Source: Dysgonamonadaceae bacterium
GTDB lineage: Bacteria > Bacteroidota > Bacteroidia > Bacteroidales > Azobacteroidaceae
Length of the DNA stretch: 9,802 nt
Direction of reading: 5' to 3'
Assembly: GCA_031261015.1 (NCBI GenBank)
Contig: JAISKG010000065.1
Span: forward strand, 1 to 9,802
The notes under the pieces are model-generated. The model was not told the DNA's origin. It saw only the letters and a list, made by a program, of their open reading frames with translations, and ran no database searches. This document shows, piece after piece, positions 1-7,337 of this stretch. The first letter of the stretch is position 1. Each line of letters begins with the position of its first letter. Made by a program: the position numbers and the translations under genes.

Positions 1-210
1 GCAAGCGTTGGAGTCCTTTACATAAATAGTTTTATTGCCGGCGGAAAGGTTATTGAAATAATTGCCGGAAGTATAATCGTTGTTGCCCGTCAGGCTGTAC
101 TGGTAAGGGGGCGTGCCGCCGGAGGCAGCGATGGTTAGGGAGCCGTCGCTGGAGCCATGGATGGAGGGCGGTGTGACGGAAGAGACGATGGTGACGGCGG
201 AGGGGGCTGC
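1..210 (-). repeat. SprB-like Ig repeat unit, last visible copy
   Basis: This stretch encodes residues ~530-599 of the partial surface protein. It contains S-D-G-S-L-T-I, then A-S-G-G-T-P-P-Y-Q-Y-S-L, an N-L-S-A-G turn, and V-K-D-S-N-A-C at the window edge. That order (G-S, SGGxxPYxYS, L-x-AG, V-x-D-xx-C) is the usual SprB-repeat layout. The following unit, if any, is outside the window. Confidence 0.5.
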
Positions 211-1797
211 GTTAATTGTAAAAGCTTTCGTCATAGTATTTTGGTAATTATCCGAAACAGTGACGGTATGATAACCGGGAGCAAGGTTTTCGATCGGATC
301 CGGTGGACTACTCAATGATTGCGCGCTACCGCCATCCAATTTATAGGAATAAGGAGTGATGCCGCCGCTGATGTTTTTCAGTAATACGCTGCCTTTGTCA
401 CCAAAACATTTGGGGGATTGGGGTTCGACGGTGAAGGCGATGGGGCTGGGCTGGTTCATGGTGATACCGGACAGGGTATTGCTGGTACAGCCGGTTGCAC
501 TGATAACCGAAATAGTATAAGAACCGGCAGCTAAATCAATGGTTACATCGCCGCTGTAATAGGTAACGCCACCCACGATCGTACTTGTCCTGTTACTCAT
601 AGATTTTATAAAAGAAAGCGTACCTGCCTTTACGGTAACCGTTTGGCTGCTACAGCCGGAAATTTTTAAAAGCGCTTGTCCTGTTCCGCCGATGGTTGGG
701 ATTTTGTATGAATCGACTTGCGATGGATAGGAAATCGTGTTAATCTTAAAGTCGGGAATTGTGGGAACGATAAACGGGTCGGATTCGAAAGCACAAGTCG
801 TGCCTGATCCTTCTTTGTATTCAACCACTAATTGATAAGTACCCGGATCAAGTTTTGCTTTGGCTATATAATATCTTGTACCGTTTATTGATTCATACGG
901 AAAATTGGTAAGTATCGGATTATTCCCAAAACTATAAGGATTTGTCCCTTTGACGGTTACAGTATAATTTATAGTGCCGGTATAAGGGATTTTTAGTATG
1001 GTACTGTCTCCTTTGCATTTTGGTAGTTCTGTAATTAATGACTTGCCGGCGGGGAATTCAAAAGAAGGAAGATACCATAATTCTTTTGTTGAAGTCGAAA
1101 CACTATTAGCCTCACTATTATTAAGCATAGGAATAGATCTCCTTGTCCTAAACGAAAATTTTTGGTATGGGTCAATACCGGCATTCCTTATCTTCTCAAA
1201 TGGAATATATGCAGAGCTATTGAATAAAAAGCAACTTATTGTATCAACAGGGCACCAACTTCCATTGAAATTCTTACATTCAAGAATTATATCATAAAAA
1301 GAACTATTAAAATACACTTCTCCAAGTTCTATTTTAACTTTTGCCGTCGGGCAGGCGTAAAAAGATAGGATAGCATTTTGTTTATCATCTACCAAAGAAA
1401 CATCTTTTAATATAGCCGGACCTTCAATCATAAAATATAATCTATAAGGGTTAGAATATGAACCGGAACAGGATAGATTAATAAAACCATTACCATTATG
1501 TGGACCTTGATAATTAATTGTTGCATATCCACATGATGTATTTAATGTGAATGTTTTCGGAATATCATTAAAAGAAACATTAAAATTTGTACCCGTAGTT
1601 GATGGCAAATTAAAAGAATAGTAATTACTATTACAATCTACTCCTAAACTATTTGAGTATGCACTAGATCCACTTGGTATCTGCCACGTGAATGATTCAA
1701 TAATAAATTTATTTTCATCTCCACTTTGACCCAATCCCTTCCCAGCGCAAAGCGCTAACATTAAGCCTATTCCTATTTTTTTCAAAGTCGTTTTCAT
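1..1797 (-). CDS. Exported SprB-repeat surface protein, C-terminus outside window
   Basis: This frame is open for 599 codons from an ATG at 1797 down to base 1 with no stop, so the C-terminus is missing. It begins with a Sec signal peptide: MKTTLKKIG, a hydrophobic core, then a likely cleavage at GLG/Q near residue 23. Residues ~25-265 are an unrecognised, AT-rich, Ser/Asn-rich beta-like segment with scattered Cys. From ~residue 400 onward come Ig-like units. The last two (from ~453 and ~530) show the SprB-repeat pattern: Cys-Phe-Gly-Asp or an equivalent, then G-S-(V/L), a S-G-G-x-x-P-Y-x-Y core, L-x-(A/P)-G, and V-x-D. SprB repeats are known from the Flavobacterium gliding adhesin SprB and many Bacteroidota surface proteins exported by the type IX system. 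A surface adhesin or stalk role is therefore likely, but the sorting domain that would prove the route is not in view. The start lies 23 bp after the stop of the 1497-residue gene, which suggests co-transcription. No clear Shine-Dalgarno is seen; the gap is A/T-rich. Confidence 0.5.
   Translation of the reverse strand, partial: MKTTLKKIGIGLMLALCAGKGLGQSGDENKFIIESFTWQIPSGSSAYSNSLGVDCNSNYYSFNLPSTTGTNFNVSFNDIPKTFTLNTSCGYATINYQGPHNGNGFINLSCSGSYSNPYRLYFMIEGPAILKDVSLVDDKQNAILSFYACPTAKVKIELGEVYFNSSFYDIILECKNFNGSWCPVDTISCFLFNSSAYIPFEKIRNAGIDPYQKFSFRTRRSIPMLNNSEANSVSTSTKELWYLPSFEFPAGKSLITELPKCKGDSTILKIPYTGTINYTVTVKGTNPYSFGNNPILTNFPYESINGTRYYIAKAKLDPGTYQLVVEYKEGSGTTCAFESDPFIVPTIPDFKINTISYPSQVDSYKIPTIGGTGQALLKISGCSSQTVTVKAGTLSFIKSMSNRTSTIVGGVTYYSGDVTIDLAAGSYTISVISATGCTSNTLSGITMNQPSPIAFTVEPQSPKCFGDKGSVLLKNISGGITPYSYKLDGGSAQSLSSPPDPIENLAPGYHTVTVSDNYQNTMTKAFTINAAPSAVTIVSSVTPPSIHGSSDGSLTIAASGGTPPYQYSLTGNNDYTSGNYFNNLSAGNKTIYVKDSNAC
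211..441 (-). repeat. SprB-like Ig repeat unit, preceding copy
   Basis: This stretch encodes residues ~453-529. It has the PKCFGDKGSV opening, an S-G-G-I-T-P-Y-S-Y-K-L core, N-L-A-P-G and V-T-V-S-D-N. It aligns by eye with the next unit (1-210) at the protein level. The DNA is not obviously repeated, so the duplication is old or the units were recruited separately. Confidence 0.5.
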
Positions 1798-1820
1798 AAT
1801 TTTAAGTTTAATACATTTGA

Positions 1821-4800
1821 TTACGGCGTCATCGGATTATACATTGTTAAATTGAAACTGCTGGAAACCGTTTTTTTGCCGGGCAGCAAATAACTCACCG
1901 TCACCGGATAATTTCCCTGAAAAACCGTTGGTGGAAACGAGGTCGCCAAAATACTGGTCTCGGTCTGGTTAATCGTACCTGTGAGGGCGCGCCTCGCAAT
2001 ATTGGTTTGCGCCGTCCGCAAATCCTGATAGCAGACGGGCGAAAGCGCATACCGGATAATGCCCTGCGTATCATAGCCCGAAGCCGAATTCATGGTAATT
2101 TCGTTGTCGGTCAATAATTTGTCAGGCAAACCGGTCAGGATTTCTACCTGATCCACCGGCACGGGCAAATAGTTTTCATTAACATACATCGGACGATAGA
2201 TCGTTTGGTTATACCAATTGGTTTGGCCGGTATTGGCTGTAAAATGGATCGTCGGCTCCTGCATGCCGGCATTGCCCATTTCGTAAGCATCGAACATTTC
2301 CGCATTTCTCAAATTGAGCTTAATAAAATGAAGGTAAGGTGCAATATAATCCCGCCACCCTTCCTCCTGCTTATTAAACGCCTGCATCTTCTCCGCAAAC
2401 GTATTGTACCGGCTGGTTTTGAAATTCAGCGCATAGATTTCCTTTTCGCTCAGTTGCTCCAGCGTGCCCGTCGCTTCCCGTTTGGTAATTTCGACCGAGC
2501 CGTCGTCGGTTCCTTCCATTTGACGGGTCGTTTCGGCTACGTTGCTGGTCATTGCGGCATTGGCATTGCGCGGGATATTGACTAAAGCGAGCTTGTAAAT
2601 CTTGTCGTTGACAAAACCTGTATTGGCCAGCGAGAAATTGATTTCCATTTTTACGCCGCTCACCGAACTGCTTGTGGTATAAGTAAAATCCCGCTCGACT
2701 GCTTGTCCGCCGGCGGCGCTGATGCGCAATTTCTGTACAAAGCCTTCGGGTTTTTCGGTACTGAAAAGATAAGAATAGTTTTGCTTCAGCAGCAAATAAC
2801 CCTGATTGGTTTCGTTCGGATAAAAATTATACTGGCGACGGCTCGGATAAGAGTAGGCCACATGTTCGGGCAGGATTTCCTTCGGGCGGTCGCCGGTTTG
2901 AAACTCGGCCGTTTTCTTTTCGATCAGCGTTTGCCCCTTTTCATCTTTCACATCCACCCAGTTATTGCCCGACTTCTTCTGAAAACTCACTTGAGCATAG
3001 GCAATCAGATTTTTCCGGCTTTCAAACGGCTCGGAAGTGTTGAGCATGATCACCGTCCGATCTTCGTTGGTTTTTTGTTCGCCGGCGACCGGCTGGTTAT
3101 TGTCTTTGTACTTCACCGAAAATTCGTTGAGTTTTACACGGTAAGTTCCTTTGCTGCCGTCGTCTTCGTCAATAGTTATTTCCGTTTCGACGGGAATGTT
3201 GAACAACACTTGCGGCGCAGCAAATACATTGACTTCATTAGCATTGTGAGCCGGCGTCAATTGCGCGATAATATCTTCTCCGAAAGGCGATCCGCCCACC
3301 GGCTTACACTCTTTGCCCATTTCAAACTCGAAATTGCACTGGCCTTTGATCAGTCCGCCCAGTACGCTATAGCGTCCGCCTACGGTTCCCGCAAAATAGG
3401 AAGGATTGGGGCCTTTGCCTTCGAGCAGGGTCGCTACGCTTAAATCGAGAATCTCGAAGCGTTTGGTTTTACCGAAAACTTTGGCTTTCAGTCCGATGCC
3501 CGCATCTACGTAAGCCCAGGCCTGCCCCTGCGCATACCAGCCGTTGATGCCGGGCGTTTGACCATTGTCGGCGCAAACGGCGCCATTCAGGTTGGTCAGC
3601 ATAAATTCCGCTCCCAAACCAAGATTCATCCGGGCGTAAAAAATCAGGAAGGTTGGTTCGATGTGCGCTTCAAAGGCTGCGCCGAAAGCAAAACCTTTGC
3701 CACCGGTCAAGGCGCTGCTTTGGCGACTGTTGAGGCGCGCCTGCTTGTCGGGGCTGAGCAACTGCATCACGTTGGACGGAGGCAGCGGCAATGCTGGAAT
3801 ATCGTTGCCCATCATGAAGTAGCCGGTCATTTGAGCCAGATTCAGCACATTGATACCCAAGCGATCGCTGGGCGATCCTGCCTTCAGGTACCATTTTTCG
3901 GGCGAAACCAGTATGTTTGTCCAGCCCAGACGGTCGTTGGGGCCTACGCCCTTCAGTACATTAGCAATATTGAGATAAGCGTTCATATTGCCGTTGAAGC
4001 GGTTGTTGATGGCATCGTATTCGAGTAGCACAGAGGCGCTGAGCAAGGCACTGTTCTTATTTTCCGGCACATCGTTTTGAGTCAAGGTCTGTTGCGAGGG
4101 CTGATTTTTCCCTGAGGCCTGCTGCTCGGCAGTTCGCGTAGCGATGTTGTCGGACAAGTCGCCCCATTTTTCAGGCGCATCCATAAAAGCGCCGTCGCCC
4201 CGCAACTGCACAAAATTCAATCCGCCGTAGTTGTTGAACTGCATTTCAAAACCTACTTTGGCATTGAAAGCTTTATCGGAACCGATGAGCGCAAATTTGC
4301 TTGTCGCCATCACGCCCAAACCTACCGATTTATCGGGCAGGTAGCGGATCCCCGAAAGCGAACGGCCAAAATCCAGATCATCCGGATTCGTCAAAGTCAG
4401 CGATTCCTGCGTTTTGCCCGCCTGCTGCATCCGCTGATACAAGCCGCCGCCGAAACCGTAGAGTTTGAGCGCCGGAGGGATAGGAAGTCCATTGACCGGA
4501 TTGGTTTCAAAATAAGTATCGGCCAGGAAATAGCGGAAATCGTCTTTGGTTCCGAAAATGCCTACCGCATCGAAAGCGAATTTGTTCAACAAGCCCAAAG
4601 TCAGTTTCCCGCTGAAACCGTCGCCGTAAACAGCATCGCCGTGTTTGAACCAGACGCCGCCCTGCAGCTTGAAGTTACTCGATTGAAAATCAACATTTAC
4701 CCTGTCAATTTCTACCTTGTTGAATTTCCATTTTTCGTAATCGCCGTACAGTTTTACACCCGTCGTCGCATTCAAATCGAACGAGCCGTTCAGACTGATG

Positions 4801-6314
4801 CCGCCCGTAAACGACAGGCCGTCGCCCCGGTCGCTGTGGAAATTGGTGATATTCGCAATCGACAAGCCGAAACCCGCCACCGAAGGCGACTGAATCGTGC
4901 CCGTAGCGGCGATGCTGCCAATCTGAACGTAAGGAGCTTCGCGGGTCAATACCAGATGCTCGAAGGCGATGCCGGGAACAGACAGGACTTTCGTCGAATC
5001 GCCTTCGGACGACAGGGGCGCATTCACCGTCAACTGTCCCGTCGCATCAATACGCGGATAAATCTGCCGGTTGCGGTATTCGAGCGTGATAGAAGAAAGC
5101 GGAGTGAGCGAAAGCGTGCTGCGCAAAGCCGGAAAATCGTAATCGCCTGCCACAGTTACCGCAAAGGCGTAACGCTCCTGCACCGGATCGAAATATGCGG
5201 AATAGGGCAAAAGCGAATGTTGGCCGAAAGGCGGGATGTTGATGGCGCCCAGCAACGAAAAGGCTTCTACCTGATTTTTCAGGATTCCAATGCCCAAACC
5301 CGTAAGCGACAATGCCCAATCGTCGGGATGAAGCGTTTCGCCGGGGATAATATTGTTGGCCGTGACGTTGCCCGTAAAGCCGTTTTCATCGAAAAGCACC
5401 TGATTGAAAGCCAGCGTGATGCGCGAATTATTTGTTGTATCGTCGGGATTCTTGAAAAACGCCGGTAAGCTCACGGAAGCTTCCGATACCGCCACGCCTT
5501 TCCACAGATTGATGGCGCCGGCAGCAGAGCCTTGCGCAAAATAATCCGGCGGGAAGCGCATCATGCCTGAATTTTCCGTATCGCTCTGGTCGATCACCGC
5601 GCCGCGAAGCGTGAAAATCACATCGTCAAGTCCGCGGTACATAAACCGTTGGTTAATATCGAGCGAAACCAGATAATTGTCGAAATCTTCGAAATGCGCA
5701 TCGAAAAAGACGCCTAAAGGCTTGTTGGTGGGGCTGCCGTCGGCTTTGACGGCGATGATTTTATCGGAAGTGGTAAGCCATGCTAATTTGGCGTCGAACG
5801 ATTCGATGCCGTTGCAGCCGAAAGCGACGCTCGTGCCTTCGCGGATGATGAGGGCCGATTGCTGACCGAGGTTGCGGCGGATGGGGGCGATGAGGGTGAG
5901 GCGGCCGTGGGTACCGAGACCGTTTTTGCCTTCGATTTCGGCCTGGCCTTCGAAGGCGATGCGCTGGTTGGTGTCTTTGAAGGGGAAGGCGCAGGTGGCG
6001 TAAATGGTACTATGGCCATCTTTAGCTCGTGTTATTTTGTGTACAATCAGTTCGTAACCGCCTTGTTCGCTTTTTATGCCTGCCGGTAACGGAATGCGGC
6101 TATTGCTGATAAGTTCACCAAGCGACTGAACGTAATTACCTGCCTTTTGCACTGCATCAAGTACGGTAAAAGCCGCTTCCATTTTCTTGGATTGCTCGTC
6201 GGTAAGCTCTGCGGTTTTGCCTAATTCCAGATACAGATCGTCGCCGGATTGTTCTTGCCCGTACCCTGAAAAAACAGTAAAAATACAGATCGATATAATA
6301 TACAAAGTTTTCAT
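1821..6314 (-). CDS. Giant exported beta-rich protein with Ig-like segment, family unknown
   Basis: This encodes 1497 residues. I chose the ATG at 6314 because it opens a clean signal peptide (MKTLYIISI to SGYG/Q, ~residues 1-19) and leaves 11 bp after the upstream stop. The in-frame ATG at 6347 would put 11 charged residues before the signal and overlap the upstream gene. An AGGAG (6316-6320) sits only 1 nt from the chosen ATG, too close for a normal Shine-Dalgarno. Residues ~85-1000 are long runs of alternating hydrophobic/polar strands with Gly/Asn/Asp turns, including LPIPPALKLYGFGGG near 610-624, which suggests a large repetitive beta structure. Residues ~1017-1142 resemble a bacterial Ig-like domain (T-P-A-H-N-A-N-E-V opening, F-Q-T-G-D-R-P ending). 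After it come an AYSYPSRRQYNFY stretch (~1153-1165) and further beta-rich sequence ending NPMTP. I see no catalytic motif, lipobox, or type IX sorting domain. It is probably periplasmic or surface-located and works with its operon neighbours; a scaffold or secretion-partner role is inference. No frameshift is seen. Its GC content is much higher than that of the two genes upstream. Confidence 0.5.
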   Translation of the reverse strand: MKTLYIISICIFTVFSGYGQEQSGDDLYLELGKTAELTDEQSKKMEAAFTVLDAVQKAGNYVQSLGELISNSRIPLPAGIKSEQGGYELIVHKITRAKDGHSTIYATCAFPFKDTNQRIAFEGQAEIEGKNGLGTHGRLTLIAPIRRNLGQQSALIIREGTSVAFGCNGIESFDAKLAWLTTSDKIIAVKADGSPTNKPLGVFFDAHFEDFDNYLVSLDINQRFMYRGLDDVIFTLRGAVIDQSDTENSGMMRFPPDYFAQGSAAGAINLWKGVAVSEASVSLPAFFKNPDDTTNNSRITLAFNQVLFDENGFTGNVTANNIIPGETLHPDDWALSLTGLGIGILKNQVEAFSLLGAINIPPFGQHSLLPYSAYFDPVQERYAFAVTVAGDYDFPALRSTLSLTPLSSITLEYRNRQIYPRIDATGQLTVNAPLSSEGDSTKVLSVPGIAFEHLVLTREAPYVQIGSIAATGTIQSPSVAGFGLSIANITNFHSDRGDGLSFTGGISLNGSFDLNATTGVKLYGDYEKWKFNKVEIDRVNVDFQSSNFKLQGGVWFKHGDAVYGDGFSGKLTLGLLNKFAFDAVGIFGTKDDFRYFLADTYFETNPVNGLPIPPALKLYGFGGGLYQRMQQAGKTQESLTLTNPDDLDFGRSLSGIRYLPDKSVGLGVMATSKFALIGSDKAFNAKVGFEMQFNNYGGLNFVQLRGDGAFMDAPEKWGDLSDNIATRTAEQQASGKNQPSQQTLTQNDVPENKNSALLSASVLLEYDAINNRFNGNMNAYLNIANVLKGVGPNDRLGWTNILVSPEKWYLKAGSPSDRLGINVLNLAQMTGYFMMGNDIPALPLPPSNVMQLLSPDKQARLNSRQSSALTGGKGFAFGAAFEAHIEPTFLIFYARMNLGLGAEFMLTNLNGAVCADNGQTPGINGWYAQGQAWAYVDAGIGLKAKVFGKTKRFEILDLSVATLLEGKGPNPSYFAGTVGGRYSVLGGLIKGQCNFEFEMGKECKPVGGSPFGEDIIAQLTPAHNANEVNVFAAPQVLFNIPVETEITIDEDDGSKGTYRVKLNEFSVKYKDNNQPVAGEQKTNEDRTVIMLNTSEPFESRKNLIAYAQVSFQKKSGNNWVDVKDEKGQTLIEKKTAEFQTGDRPKEILPEHVAYSYPSRRQYNFYPNETNQGYLLLKQNYSYLFSTEKPEGFVQKLRISAAGGQAVERDFTYTTSSSVSGVKMEINFSLANTGFVNDKIYKLALVNIPRNANAAMTSNVAETTRQMEGTDDGSVEITKREATGTLEQLSEKEIYALNFKTSRYNTFAEKMQAFNKQEEGWRDYIAPYLHFIKLNLRNAEMFDAYEMGNAGMQEPTIHFTANTGQTNWYNQTIYRPMYVNENYLPVPVDQVEILTGLPDKLLTDNEITMNSASGYDTQGIIRYALSPVCYQDLRTAQTNIARRALTGTINQTETSILATSFPPTVFQGNYPVTVSYLLPGKKTVSSSFNLTMYNPMTP

Positions 6315-6325
6315 ACTCCTATTTT

Positions 6326-7333
6326 TTACATGTTTTTTTGTATCCATTTTTTTACATATTCTATTTGCTTTTTAGTATTCATTTTACGCACGGTTTCGAT
6401 TGGAAAATTATCATATTGATATTTTATTCTTTCCAAAATTATACGTTCAAAATATGAAACTTCACTTGTGTCGTAACGATATAATGTAGGAACTATTAGT
6501 TCTGTAATACAATCATCTTTTAATAGATTAAGATAAATATTTTTCCTTATATTCATATCTTTTGCCAAAAATGCTAACTCTCCTGTATTTGTATATTTTT
6601 CCATATAATAATCAATACTACAACCGGATTCTGATAATGCTTTATATAAATATGGCAAAACTTCCTTATTGTTGTACTTTGTAAGAAAGTAAATATGCCC
6701 CCAAGTAGTGTTATTAGTTACGGACTTTCCTTCCTTAAAATTTGGTTTAATAGCATGTTCAACAATCAGTGAAAATAGGCTATTTAATCCATATAAATTA
6801 AATAGTCTAACAGTACTAAAAGGAAGACATTCACTTCTTTCTTTTATTATATGATGTAAATTATTTATGAGATGACTACTATGCGTAATGCTATCATTTG
6901 GAAGTCTATCTAATATCCAAAAATTGGAACAAATTAGATATGTTGTTAGGTCTTTATCGTTTATATTTCTTTTAACACTCTTGTTATAATCAGATAAAAT
7001 AATATCACTTATATAAGTAAGTATCTTAATTTTATCTACATTTGTTAAGTCTATTTCTCTTTGATAATTATTTCCTTGAAGTAGATATAAAATATTAATA
7101 CTGATCAACGTATCTCGATACAGAGTATTATATGAATCCGTAAAATGTATAAACTCTTTATAGTTACCTTGATTCTTAATGATGGTATCTCTCCAAATTT
7201 CACTACACAAACTATCTTTATTTGTAATATTTGTATCGTAATAGACTGACAGTCTTTGTATAAAAGATGATTGAGCATAGAAAGATGTACTCAACAGAAC
7301 AAACACAATTGTAAGGATTATTTTCTTTTTCAT
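6326..7333 (-). CDS. Exported helical protein of unknown family, candidate immunity protein
   Basis: This encodes 335 residues and is not recognised. The ATG at 7333 is chosen because it begins a typical signal peptide (MKKKIILTIVFVLL, likely cleavage YA/Q after residue 20) and lies 4 bp after the stop of the metallopeptidase gene. An in-frame ATG at 7348 would add MENKN and overlap that gene by 11 bp, so it remains possible; the longer frame to 7471 is very unlikely. There is no lipobox Cys after the signal. The mature part is rich in Ile, Leu, Asn, Lys and Tyr and reads as a run of amphipathic helices, perhaps HEAT/TPR-like, but no repeat consensus is clear. Five Cys are scattered through the mature chain. 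The position directly behind a C-terminal toxin-like domain, the tight spacing, and the shared low GC are what an immunity gene of a polymorphic toxin shows. The Sec signal would place it in the periplasm. The immunity role is inferred from context only; it could equally be an accessory or chaperone-like factor. It ends with WIQKNM just before the next gene's start. Confidence 0.5.
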   Translation of the reverse strand: MKKKIILTIVFVLLSTSFYAQSSFIQRLSVYYDTNITNKDSLCSEIWRDTIIKNQGNYKEFIHFTDSYNTLYRDTLISINILYLLQGNNYQREIDLTNVDKIKILTYISDIILSDYNKSVKRNINDKDLTTYLICSNFWILDRLPNDSITHSSHLINNLHHIIKERSECLPFSTVRLFNLYGLNSLFSLIVEHAIKPNFKEGKSVTNNTTWGHIYFLTKYNNKEVLPYLYKALSESGCSIDYYMEKYTNTGELAFLAKDMNIRKNIYLNLLKDDCITELIVPTLYRYDTSEVSYFERIILERIKYQYDNFPIETVRKMNTKKQIEYVKKWIQKNM

Positions 7334-7337
7334 ATTC

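Noticed and set aside
998..1297. Plus-strand 99-codon frame inside the SprB-repeat gene
   Set aside because: The minus frame here continues an unbroken exported protein with Ig-like repeats, so the plus frame is a shadow.
1798..1820. Promoter or terminator between the giant gene and the SprB-repeat gene
   Set aside because: Only 23 bp of A/T-rich sequence is present, with no hairpin and no room for the spaced Bacteroidota promoter motif.
2703..3443. Long plus-strand open frame (246 codons) opposite the giant gene
   Set aside because: It lies wholly inside the 1497-residue gene, shows no recognisable domain or signal peptide, and has the Arg/Phe/Ile-rich composition of an antisense shadow.
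4641..5468. Long plus-strand open frame (275 codons) opposite the giant gene
   Set aside because: It is very Arg/Gln-rich with no domain pattern. It arises because the complementary strand of this GC-rich gene lacks stops.
6315..6347. Earlier ATG (6347) for the giant gene
   Set aside because: It would overlap the upstream gene and place a charged extension before the signal peptide. The ATG at 6314 gives a normal export signal.
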